The notes beneath the pieces were generated by a model. That model ran no database searches. It was not told the origin of the DNA and saw only the letters and a list, made by a program, of their open reading frames with translations. Shown here in pieces: positions 12,801 to 23,069 of a stretch of DNA of 64,000 bases. Position 1 is the stretch's first letter; each line of letters opens with the position of its first letter. The DNA is from Macrostomum hystrix (lineage: Eukaryota; Platyhelminthes; Macrostomidae): positions 7,404,001 through 7,468,000 of the forward strand of contig CATNEN010000003.1 in NCBI GenBank assembly GCA_950097015.1. Direction: 5' to 3'. The position numbers were made by a program, and so were the translations under genes.

Positions 12801-15800
12801 CAGCCTTCCCAGCTATCAACGCCATCAACTCGATGTCCTCAGACACGCAAGCACAAGTGGAAGAGAAAACTAAAGTTCGACGCCAGATAGTTGGCCTCAT
12901 TTCAAAGTGCGTCAATGCATCTGATGGCAACGCAACTGCTGAGAATCGTCTGAGAGACATCGAATTCCAGTCGAAGATGCTGAGCACAGTTACCGAGGCG
13001 CCAGATGGCGAGCTTGACAATGAGACACTGGCTACCGCTGCGCAGGCTAGTTTTAGCATGGCAAATAGCTTGCTAGAGATCTCGCAGCAGCGTACTGTAT
13101 CCTACAATGAGGTTTTGGCTAGTACGACTCGGTTAGTGGCATCATGCGGCAGCATCGCTGCGCCGGCAGCAGGACAACAGGGCTCGTCATCGGGCAGCTC
13201 AAAAGCCAGCTCTCAAGTACTTAGCAGTCTGGAGACTGTTGCCAGCGCCCTAGGAAACAAAATGGTTTCAGAAGAGCGTCGAACATTCGTTTCTTCCGGA
13301 AACATTAGCGTCGTTGTCGAAAAGCGACAGCCAAGCAGTCTTAATAATGGTGAGATGCTTTTTTGTGCACGAAATATTGACAGAACGGGCTAAATTGAAG
13401 CTTTCGTAGGTACTATAAAAAATTGAAGTTCGAATCAGTAAAATATGATGAAATATGATGAAAGGAGAACGAACAAAGAACAAAAAATTGAATGCTTTAT
13501 TCTTTTTAGCCAAGCTCAAGGCAAGTGGTTCAAAGGATTGCGACAGTTTCAAGCTCGGCGACTTTAAAGACAGCTCAGGAAACAGCGTCCTAGTGGAGCC
13601 AGATCCGAAAAATCCTAACTCAACAGTTCCTTCTCAGTCTGCTCTGACAAGGGTAAGTTGTGTCTTTTCAGCAAATTTTTACAAAGATGAGCCTAATGAG
13701 AAAAACATTTTCAAAATTGAAGGTGGTTAAGAGCAAGGCAAATTTATTTGCATCGGCCAGAGGAGGAGGAAACATGACTTCGAGCAGCTACTCAATCAGC
13801 ATGTCCTCAGCATCGAACGGTGATTACGACATTAGCGACCTCGGCCCGTCATCTTGGATTGAGATGCGACTCACAAATATACTAGGGGACAATGAAACAG
13901 TTCCCAGCACTTTTGGCCAGACGTCTGATAAATCGGCAACTCTGCAAACTCAAAAGATTCTAGTCGATACTAGCAGCGCTTTGCTGGTAAAAGTTGAGCG
14001 TTTCTTCAACACAACTGAAGCTGCGGCTTTCATTGAGCAGATGGCAATGAACGCTACTGAGAACTATGGCTTCTTAGTTTATTTTAAGATTGGCTCAGCT
14101 CCTACAGACGACTCATACGACCACCTGTGCCAGCTGCCACTGCCTGCGAACACAGTTTGCAAAGCACCAGTGAACGCCACGGGTGCACTGGATAATCAGA
14201 CCGAAAGTGCAGCTGTACTTAGTCAGGAATCCTGCAGCTGTCGGAACACTTCAGAGGGCTGGCTCTGCAACCAGCTTACTGCTAGCTATAACAAAACCGC
14301 ACTACGAACTGGTCCAGACTTAAAAGTTGCCACATGTTTGTGCAACTCCAGTTGGTGCGAGATGATCCAATCGGAAAGCGCTGACAGTTGCGCCAAGGCA
14401 AACTCAAATCGACCCGATTTGTGGACCTGCTTCCTGTCAGTGGACGACATTAATACGTGAGTATAGACTGCATTTGTCTGCTCTTTTATCAAGCATCGTT
14501 CATAGGTCTGTCAGCGCTCTGAAAAATACCCATCCGATTTTTAGTCGCCAAACAGAAAAGACCGTTTATTTTGGCATCAGAGCTGTCAAGTTGGGCAGTA
14601 ATGGAAAGCCACTAGTTACTATCAGCGGCAGCAGCAGCAGCAGCGGCGGCAGCAGCGGCAGCGGAAACTTAGATAAAAGCTCTTACCAGTATCTGAATAT
14701 CGATTTTAAAAGTACTGCATTTACCGCGGGATGCTTTTATTTGGATACAAAGACCTACGAGTTCAGCAATTTTGGTGTCTACGTAAGTAGTTGTGTTGCC
14801 TAACAACAAAAATTCTCATTCTAATTGCTGGAGGGCTGCAGGCAAATGGCACATCATTTCGTGACACTAGACCCACAGTCAGAGGGGAACCAATTCTGCC
14901 CTAGTTCGCTGACTCCTGAGCACACACTCATAACAGATGCTGTACGCAGGCACACATTCACACAAGTGTGCACATCTGCCCTGACTTTCTCATCGTCAAG
15001 CAGTTTACACTCTCAGTGTGCCTTGGAGGTTGGCCCTAAAGTGCCTAAATTGCACGACAATTGCACTCAAGCCTTCTCTGCGCGGCTGCGCCCCAAAGAA
15101 ATGTGGCCACGTCGAGAAATTGAGTTTAGGAACGTTGGTTAGAGAGGCAAACGCTCTGCCACCGACCCCCTGCCAAACAACAAAATCAGAAACTAAAACT
15201 ACGATTTGCCTCGATTTACTGTCAACAGGTTGGTCAGTGCAGCACCCCAACAGAGACACAATGCTACAGCAGCCACATGACGTCATTCATGTCGTCATTC
15301 TATGTGCCTCCATTGGCATTTAACCCAGCCGACTCGGCCTGGCTTAAATTAGATTCTAACCCGATTGCACTCAGTGTTGTTATTGCCCTCGTCTGCTTCT
15401 ATTTTATTGTTGTCATCTGGGTGCGTCGACGAGATAAGGACGACTTAAAGAAGGTCGGAGTCACTCCGCTGCCTGACAATCATCCCGCTGACGAATTTCG
15501 GTGCGTTATCCACGATTGACAAAATTTCTCGCGATTTATTATTCCTTATTGCGCATAAGGTTGTAGCCTAGTGGTTAGAGCGTCGGACTGACGACTTGAA
15601 GGTCGGGGGTTCGATTTCTTAGCAAGGCACTTAAATCTGCGTTGCTTCAGTTCACCAAACTGTTAAATGAGTACCAGCATTAGCTGGGGTAATTAAGGGT
15701 GTATTTGGCGTCCCCCAGTCCATGCATGCATGTCTAAATTCATGTATTTTAAGAATTTGACGTCCATTATTGTGCATGGGCTTGAGTAGTTTTATACGGT

Positions 15801-18800
15801 CAGCTTAGATACGAATGTAAAAGGTTTTATATAATTGTCTGTCTTCTGAAATTTCTATTATTTCCTAATTATAGTACAGGAAGTGTCGAAAAAATTGCTT
15901 TTCACTCTTGTTTAATAATGTAGGACTTTTTTGCATAGCGGGATTATCTCAAAGTAAGGATTTCTTATTGACGCTTTCGATTGTAAAATACCGCCGTTTC
16001 ACTCACAGGTATGAGCTGACATTCTGGACGGGCGCCAGACGGCACGCGGGTACGACAGCCCAAGTGTCATTCTGCCTGATTGGAGAGGATTCGGAGACTG
16101 AGGCCCGGCCTGTCATCGATCCCAAGAGGCCCGTGCTGCAGACTGGAAGCGTGGATTCGTTCTACATGACAACGCCGTGTTACCTGGGTCGGCTGACGCA
16201 CGCCAGAATTTGGCACGATAATGCCGGCTCAGATGCAAAGTGGTACTTTAGCCGATTGCTAGTTGAAGATCTGCAAACGGGAGACAAGTACTTTTTTATC
16301 TGCAACCGTTGGTTCGCCTTTGACGAGGATGATGGAATGGTAAAGTATTTTACTTACTGGCTCTTTTACAACAAACAATATATGCGATTTTTCGATTATC
16401 CTTTCAGGTTGACAGGATCATGCCTGTGTCCGGAATGGAGGAGGTCAGAAAGTTCGACGTCGTCTTCTGGAGCAAGGCGCAGAAGAACCTCAACGATGGC
16501 CACTTGTGGCTCTCCGTGGTGACCAGGTCGCCCAGAAGCAAGTTCACGAGGGTCCAGCGCGCAACTGCCTGTCTCGTGCTGGTCATGAGCACCATGATGG
16601 TGAACCTCATGTTCTATGGCCAGACCAAGCAAGTCCAGAGTCCTCAGCTTATCGAGTTCGGTCCTATCAAGCTCACAGCGCACAGCATCTACCTGGCGAC
16701 TGTGTCGTCGCTCATCATTCTGCCCATCAATGTCCTCATTGTTGTGCTGTTCAAGAACAGGCGCAACAAGCCAAAGTCGGCTTCATCGAAGGTGAAGCCT
16801 CGTGGTCCGGTGACTCTCGATGACGATGGTGAAGATGGCGAAGGCAAAAAGTACGCAGTGAGCGAGACTGCTCCAGTCAGCCATGACGCTGCTGACAAAT
16901 CCTTGAAGTCGAGAGTGATGGCTCGCCTTCGTCCTGCCATCCGCCGAGTGTGGCCGCTGCCCTGGTGGTCCTTCATCATCGGCTACATCCTGTCAGTGCT
17001 CAGCGTCGCGACTTGCACCTACCTGATGGTGGAGTTCGGCGGAGTGCTCGGTGAGGCCAAGACGTCCGAGTGGCTCGCCTCGATGCTGGTCACGCTGCTG
17101 CAGTCGATTGTGCTGATCCAGCCGGTGAAGATCGTGGTCATCGCCGCCGCCTACGCGCTGCTCGTGAAGAAAATCGACGAGGACGAGGACGAGGTGACGA
17201 AGGAGATGATCGCCGCCGGACTGCCACCTGTGCACGAGCGGCTCACCTTGAAGGACCTGACGGACCCGAGCAAGCGGGAGATGTTTTTGAAGTCGAAGCG
17301 CGCGCCACCTCCACCTGACGAGCATGTCCTGCGGGAATTGCGGCTGCAACGGTGAGTTTTGAGATATTGCCTAAATACCGTAGGACTCAGGGTAGTTTTT
17401 GAAAGTACTTTGTGTAGTCCAAATTTAAATAATAATTTATCACAGAATCCGCGAGAACAACATGAACGACATTCTGAAGGACATAGCTTTCTACATCCTA
17501 TTCCTTATCGTACTAATGATGGCCGCCTACACTAGCCAAGACTACAGGTCATATCTACAAAATAAGTACGTCAAGAACATGATGGCGGATGGAATTTACG
17601 TGTTAAATCCGGCTAACCCACCAAAAACACTGTCGACTGCTGTGCGCCGAGAGTCACTGTGGGCCTACTTGAACAATACTGTGGTACCCACCGCTTACCC
17701 AGTTGCGTGCTACAATGGCGAGTCCTGCAACCAAGTCGGCTTGAACTGGACCTCTGATCCTAACATCATGCTTGTGAGAATGGTTCAGCTCAGGCAGCTG
17801 CGGCTTAGAAAGGCCATAGACACCTGCAAAATCTCTGCCTACTTTGCCAACATGATCAGCGAGTGCCGGCCGGAGTACAGTATGCTGCGCGACGATGAAA
17901 GGTCTTTCACACCTGGATGGCTGCTTGCGAACTCGTCAAGTAAGTTTTATACTACGGTCCACTGAGCGTGGAATTTTTAGCGCCCTACTCACACTTAACG
18001 ACAAGAATCTAAAATACCAAGCTTTAAAGACACATGCGTTCCTGTTCAAGGAGTTTTTGCAACATGTCACAGCACGCTAGTACGAGAACACTGCGATCAA
18101 GTGCACTGAATTTTTCAAAGCAAGTCAGACATTCTAAGTACAGGCAATGAATTTTCTAAATAATAGAAGGATACATTTGTTTGAAATTTGAGTACTTTCA
18201 TCCAGGCATCCAAGAAAATGCCTTCAGTGACTGTCAGTTAAGCATAAAATTTGTAAGTGAAACTGATTATAAAAGCGGAATTATTTAAAGTTTCGCAAGC
18301 TCCAATTCCTAGAAAAATTTCCATTCTATCCTAGTTGCCTAAAGGTGTGGAAAACTGGTAGCTTAAAAGTTTAACTAGGAAAGTACGAAATTTAGTACGA
18401 ACTATGAAGGTTGAGTACTGGAAAAATGTCCTCCTAATTTATGGCAGTTTAGGTTCACCTTATGGATTTGGATACGTGGATCGTGGATCTAAGTAATTAA
18501 GTAAAAATTGCATACATTTTTGAATGATGTACAATAAAAAGTGCTTTAACTTGATTAACATAAATGTTAGCTAAGAAACTTTTTGGCACTTCTTTACAAT
18601 GGAGTACGAGCGTATCTTTCTCTATAAACTCTGGACTTGATCATAAAGACGTAAACATGAATGATTGAGCATCAGTTAAATCAGCATGTAAACTCAAAGA
18701 AACTTCACCGACCTTCTGCGACCTCAACAGACCTGCTAACTCATCCTCCACCGACCTCCACCCCATCCTCCACCGACCTCCACCCCATCCTCCACCGACC

Positions 18801-21800
18801 TCCACCCCATCCTCCACCGACCTCCACCCCATCCTCCACCGACCTCCACCCCATCCTCCACCGACCTCCACCCCATCCTCCACCGACCTCCACCCCATCC
18901 TCCACCGACCTCCACCCCATCCTCCACCGACCTCCACCCCATCCTCCACCGACCTCCACCCCATCCTCCACCGACCTCCACCCCATCCTCCACCGACCTC
19001 CACCCCATCCTCCACCGATCTCCATCCGATCCTCCAACACCTTCTACAATCTACACCATTCTCAACCGACCTACACCTCATCCGTCCATCCCATCCTCCA
19101 CCAGCGCCAACACAGAAGGAATGGAGCTACACCAGCGCCATGGAGATGTACGGCACCCCAGTTGGTGGCAGTCTGGCAACCTACTCAGGCGGAGGCTACG
19201 TGGCCTCTCTAGGTCGGAACAGGGCTGAGGCGCAAGCCAAGGTGACAACTCTGGCTGCAGAAGGCTGGCTGGACCTGTACACAAGAGCCGTTTTTGTGGA
19301 GATGCTGCTGTACAATCCCAACACGAATCTGTTTACATTTTGTGAACTGTTGCTGGAATTCTACAATGGCGGCACATTCCTCCCTGATCCGATGATCTTC
19401 ACGCTTCGACTAGACCGATACGTTGGTGCCAACGGCATGCTGTACTTGGCGCTAGACATTTTGTCTCTGATTTTCATCGTCGCTTTTCTAGTAAAAGAGA
19501 TTAGCGCGCTACATAAGAAGAAGTGCGATTACTTTCAGGTAAGTGGCGAGGATCAGTGGCAGAGCGGCTAACGCGTTTGCCTCTCGCACCAAGGTCTCTA
19601 AGTTCGATTCCTCGGTGAGGCCACATTCATTTGGGGCGCAGCCGCGGAGTGAAGGCTTGGGTGCTTGTCGTGAAATTTACGCCCTTAAGGGCCAACCTCC
19701 AAGGCACAGTGAAAGTCTACACTGCCTGAAGATGAGAAAATAATGCCAGTTGTACATTGCCTGCCCCGTGAGTTTGTGCCTGACTACAGTATCTGTGTGC
19801 GTGTGTGCTCAGGAGTCAGCGAAACAGGCAGAATTGCCTCCTCACTGGCTGCGTGTCTAGTGTCACCCAATGTTGGATAGATACGAGTGTAACATGTTAG
19901 ATACGAGTGTAACATGTTAGATACGAGTGTAACATGTTAGATACGAGTGTAACATGTTAGATACGAGTGTAACATGTTAGATACGAGTGTAACATGTTAG
20001 ATACGAGTGTCACATGTTAGATACGAGTGTCACATGTTAGATACGAGTGTCACATGTTAGATACGACGTAACATGTTAGATACGAGTGTAACATGTTAGA
20101 TACGAGTGTAACATGTTAGACATGAGTATAAAATGTTGGATAGAAGTGCAAAATTTCAGGTACAGCTGTAAAGTTTAATAACATGATTATACATGTAGTT
20201 CCACAACAAATTAAAATAATTAGTGAAAAAAAATCGCAATATGCAGTCTAAAAATTGTTATGCCAACTCACAGGACGCATTCAATGTGATGGATTTCATC
20301 CTCCTGCTAGTGTGTTGCGCCGAGATAGGACTATTCGCCACTAGAATCATCGCTCAGAAAGGCGTGTCTTATCTGCTAACCACCTATCCGAACAAGTTTG
20401 TCAACTTTCAGTGGCTCATTCTGTGGCAGCAGGTAAATATGCCTTTATTATTTCATCCTCAATCGATACGAGTAACATCTTAATCCTGGAGTAATCACAC
20501 CTTAATCCTGAAGTGATCACACCTTAATCCTGGAGTGATCACACATTAATCCTGGAGTGATCACACTTAATTCCTGGAGTGATCACACTTTAATCCTGGA
20601 GTGATCACACATTAATCCTGGAGTGATCACACTTTAATCCTGGAGTGATCACACAATTATCCTGGAGTGATCACACATTAATCCTGGAGTGATCGCACCT
20701 TAATCCTGGAGTGATCACACAATTATCCTGGAGTGATCACACTTTAATCCTGGAGTGATCACACTTAATTCCTGGAGTGATCACACTTTAATCCTGGAGT
20801 GATCACACTTAATTCCTGGAGTGATCACACATTAATCCTGTAGTGATCACACATTAATCCTGTAGTGATCACACATTAACCCTGGAGTGATCACACTTTA
20901 ATCCTGGAGTGATCACACTTAATTCCTGGAGTGATCACACATTAATCCTGTAGTGATCACACATTAATCCTGGAGTGATCACACTTTAATCCTGGAGTGA
21001 TCACACAATTATCCTGGAGTGATCACACATTAATCCTGTAGTGATCACACATTAACCCTGGAGTGATCACACTTAATTCCTGGAGTGATCACACTTAATT
21101 CCTGGAGTGATCACACTTTAATCCTGGAGTGATCACACATTAATCCTGGAGTGATCACACTTTAATCCTGGAGTGATCACAGTTGATTACTAGATTACTA
21201 GACTAGATGGATTTTGTAGAACGATCAAACCAGTAGTGTGGACTTCAGTTAAGACCTTAGACTAAGCCGCAGCGCTGTTACACTTTAATTCCAGATGAAC
21301 CAGCTATTCATGGGTCTCATTGTGTTTATCTTCACCATCCGGTTCCTCCGACTGTTGACCTTCAACCGCAAGATGCGTATGCTGGGCTGCGTGCTGCAGA
21401 AGGCAGCCAAACCGCTCATGCACTTTGGCATTGTCTTCGGAGTCATGTTCTTCGCCTTTGTGCAGATGGGCTATCTAATGTTCTTCTGCAATGTGGACAG
21501 CTTCAAGACTCCTGTGGCGACTGTGGAAACTCTGGGAGTTATGACGCTGAGTAAGACGACACAGATCATTGTCTATTACCCTACCACTCTCCTATCACTC
21601 TACCACCCACCAATACACTCTTCCACTCTCCTATCACTCTCCCACTTTCTCATTTCACTCTACCACTCTCTCATATCACTCTATAACTCTCTCCTATCAC
21701 TCTGTCACTATCTCATCATATTCTGTCACTCTCTCATCATATTCTGTCACTGATCTCTCACATATTCTGTCACTCTCTCATCATATTCTGTCACCCTCTC

Positions 21801-22486
21801 ATCATATTCTGTCACTCTGTCATCATATTCTGTCACTCTGTCATCATATTCTGTCACTCTCTCATCATATTCTGTCACTCTCTCATCATATTCTGTCACT
21901 CTCTCATCATATTCTGTCACTCTAGCCTCTATTCAGACGCACAACATATCAAAGCGCATAATTCTACCCCCAAATTCTTGCAGACAAGTTCGACTTCACC
22001 ACGTTCATTGTTGGCGGCGGAAAGCTCGGCATGATTTTCTTCTTCTTCTACATGCTGTTTGTCTCTTTTATTCTAATCAACTTCTTCTTAACTATCATCC
22101 TGGAGAGCTTCTCGGCTGTGAAGGCAGACTGGGCCAACGTCAACAACGACTACGAGATTGTCGACTACGCTGTCTCCTGTTTGAGGTCTTTGTTCGGCTG
22201 CAAGGAGGTCGGCAATAAGTTGCACCACATCGACACAAGATTTAACTACATGCAAGGTAAGTGAAGATTTGGGACGTATTTTTTCTGTATCTCTCAAACA
22301 AATATGCCGTCCGTTTTCATTCCCGCAGAAGTGTCAGATCCGCAGGAGCAGCTCATGGAGCTGGATGTGAAGCTGGATCAGCTGGAGCTGTACATCTGCA
22401 CAGCCGGGGTTCGCCTTGAGGACAAGCAGGCCAAGGAAATCAAAGCCAAGATAAGCACGGAGCGAACCGTGTTTGGCGAACAGTGA
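3890..22486 (+). CDS. PKD1-like: Polycystin-1-like receptor-channel, complete, 25 exons, 3515 aa
   Basis: Exons by my splice reading: 3890-3971, 4089-4248, 4546-4733, 5919-6122, 6639-6884, 7159-7343, 7807-8449, 8530-8726, 8829-11578, 11643-11920, 12051-12074, 12157-12483, 12561-13349, 13510-13652, 13723-14456, 14506-14782, 15229-15500, 16009-16339, 16408-17351, 17446-17939, 19105-19538, 20274-20432, 21295-21550, 21984-22256, 22329-22486. All introns are GT-AG, phases agree at every joint, and the total is 10548 nt. The domains in order are: signal peptide (residues 1-26); WSC domain (about 31-143, with the C-x-C-G motif LCFCG); PKD repeats (VDFGNGD near 274, VNFGDG near 778, YFWDFGDG near 1012); a REJ region (about 1080-1900) rich in N-glycosylation sequons; GAIN and GPS (CYSSHMTSF near 2418, where H-M-T matches the H-L-T/S cleavage site); TM1; PLAT (about 2500-2610, starting YELTFWTGARR); and then the TOP and polycystin channel region to a C-terminal coiled coil. 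Human PC1 is longer, with an LRR and more PKD repeats that I do not see here. In the family the protein is a ciliary or sensory plasma-membrane protein pairing with PKD2-type TRPP channels. Exon 15 has a weak acceptor tract. Confidence 0.93.
5145..5412 (-). repeat. tRNA-derived SINE, family 2
   Basis: Read on the minus strand, this begins with a tRNA-like head carrying a B-box (GGTCGGGGGTTCGATTCCC), followed by a body with GTGTCCTTTAGAAAGACACTT and GCATTGCTTCAGTTCACC. The same order occurs at 15557-15735 and, 5'-truncated, at 63546-63665. It lies in intron 3 of the polycystin gene. Confidence 0.75.
5485..5545 (-). repeat. SINE family 1 fragment
   Basis: A short diverged piece of the SINE family 1 body (CAGCCAGCGAGAGGCAATTC, then a degraded copy of the segment ending GAGCACA). 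It shares this segment with the full copies at 6160, 7370 and 14828. Confidence 0.55.
6160..6473 (-). repeat. tRNA-derived SINE, family 1
   Basis: Reading plus, it opens with ATGGCACATCATTTGGTGAC, passes through the conserved GTGCCTTGGAGGTTGG block and ends in the reverse complement of a tRNA-like head (GGCAAACACGTTAACCGCTC). The RNA polymerase III promoter side is therefore at the right end, giving minus orientation. It sits in intron 4 of the polycystin gene, starting about 37 bases after the donor. Confidence 0.8.
7370..7700 (-). repeat. tRNA-derived SINE, family 1
   Basis: A near full-length copy in intron 6. It contains the CACACACGCACTC-rich segment, the GTGCCTTGGAGGTTGG block and the reverse-complement tRNA head (AGGCAATCACGTTAACGGCT). 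Confidence 0.8.
14828..15171 (-). repeat. tRNA-derived SINE, family 1
   Basis: A copy in intron 16, between the exon encoding the end of the GAIN region and the GPS exon. It begins CTGGAGGGCTGCAGGCAAAT and ends with a degraded reverse tRNA-like head (AGGCAAACGCTCTGCCACCG). Confidence 0.8.
15557..15735 (+). repeat. tRNA-derived SINE, family 2
   Basis: The tRNA-like head has an A-box region (TAGCCTAGTGGTTAGAGCG) and B-box (GGGGGTTCGATTTC), followed by the family body (GCGTTGCTTCAGTTCACC, CCCAGTCCATGCATGCATG). It lies in intron 17, between the exon encoding TM1 and the PLAT exon. The head does not continue into a foldable tRNA 3' half with an acceptor stem, so it is not a tRNA gene. Confidence 0.75.
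18740..19030. repeat. 22-bp minisatellite that supplies an acceptor tract
   Basis: About 13 nearly identical copies of a 22-bp pyrimidine-rich unit (CATCCTCCACCGACCTCCAC plus CC) in intron 20 of the polycystin gene. The array fades into degenerate copies that run up to the acceptor CCACCAG at 19098-19104 of exon 21. The unit is C-rich with almost no G, so the array acts as an extended polypyrimidine tract. Open frames on both strands here are repeat artefacts. Confidence 0.9.
19547..19877 (+). repeat. tRNA-derived SINE, family 1, full length, plus orientation
   Basis: This copy shows the family in forward orientation. The tRNA-like head (GTGGCAGAGCGGCTAACGCG, then a B-box AAGTTCGATTCC) is followed by the body with GGCCAACCTCCAAGGCACAG, a CACA/GTGT-rich stretch and the 3' end CTAGTGTCACCCAAT. 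It starts only about 8 bases after the donor of exon 21 (19539), and its 3' end runs directly into the 20-bp array. Confidence 0.82.
19878..20175. repeat. 20-bp minisatellite abutting a SINE 3' end
   Basis: Roughly 13 copies of ACATGTTAGATACGAGTGTA with few substitutions, decaying at the right edge (20110-20175). It fills most of the rest of intron 21. Confidence 0.9.
20470..21185. repeat. 21-bp minisatellite in polycystin intron 22
   Basis: About 34 copies of a 21-bp unit built on CCTGGAGTGATCACAC(A/T)TTAAT, with variants CTTTAAT, ATTAAT, AATTAT and TTAATT in the last positions. It starts about 40 bases after the donor of exon 22. GTGATCAC inside the unit is palindromic, so every copy carries a TGATCA site. 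Confidence 0.92.
21640..21925. repeat. 21-bp minisatellite in polycystin intron 23
   Basis: A CT-rich array of TCATCATATTCTGTCACTCTC units, preceded by a more degenerate version from about 21570. It begins close to the donor of exon 23 (21551) and ends about 55 bases before the acceptor of exon 24. Confidence 0.88.
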
Positions 22487-22737
22487 AGACAGAAAAAAAT
22501 TTACCAATTAACTATATTTTACTCTTTCTAAACTTTTCTTCTTCTGGATTGGGACGAGCAAAACCAACTTTTTATTCCCAAATTATTTTGCAATAATAAT
22601 ACTTATCCTCAAAAGAATATACTTGACAGTAGAAATAGCCAAATTACTGAGACTTTTAAAATTTCTTTCTACTCCTAGCTTCACCGTTACCTTTCCTTTC
22701 ATAAAAAACTGGAACAAGATTTACTGAAACCCATAAA

Positions 22738-22743
22738 AATAAA
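22738..22743 (+). terminator. Polyadenylation signal of the complete polycystin gene
   Basis: AATAAA lies 252 bases after the stop codon. The intervening sequence and the following 320 bases are AT-rich and hold nothing else I recognise. The next gene is convergent and its stop is at 23070. Confidence 0.45.
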
Positions 22744-23069
22744 GGTCTTCTTTTAAATTGTAGTTTTTCTTTCGGCAATTAAAAACGACGAATTGAACTT
22801 TTGAATTAGTTTTTTATTTAAAAAAAGCTGATGGACTTAACTGTCCATAATAGTGAATAAGTAACTTTCTGGGACAGCAACAAAACACATTCGAGAATTA
22901 CATCAAATCGGATGATGGGTGGTTTATCGATAAACAAAAAACATACTCCTACTAACAGTAGGCGAAAGGGGTTTTACGATTGTTTTGTAACAACAGGAAA
23001 AAGAGTTAGTCCTTGCACATTCTTCTGGTCGGTAAACTACCGTCAGCCGCACGTTCACAGACAGGTTAA

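Noticed and set aside
15557-15625. tRNA gene
   Set aside because: Same reasoning: the head of SINE family 2, with a conserved non-tRNA body after the B-box.
18641-19212. Pro/Ser/Thr-rich and Gly/Trp/Arg-rich frames on both strands
   Set aside because: A 22-bp minisatellite read in different frames; the true exon (19105-19538) is in another frame and phase-linked to its neighbours.
19552-19620. tRNA gene
   Set aside because: A- and B-box words are present, but the 3' half does not close a cloverleaf and the sequence continues into the SINE body shared with six other copies.
20470-21185. CRISPR-like array of palindromic repeats
   Set aside because: There are no unique spacers; units are contiguous 21-mers and the context is an animal intron.
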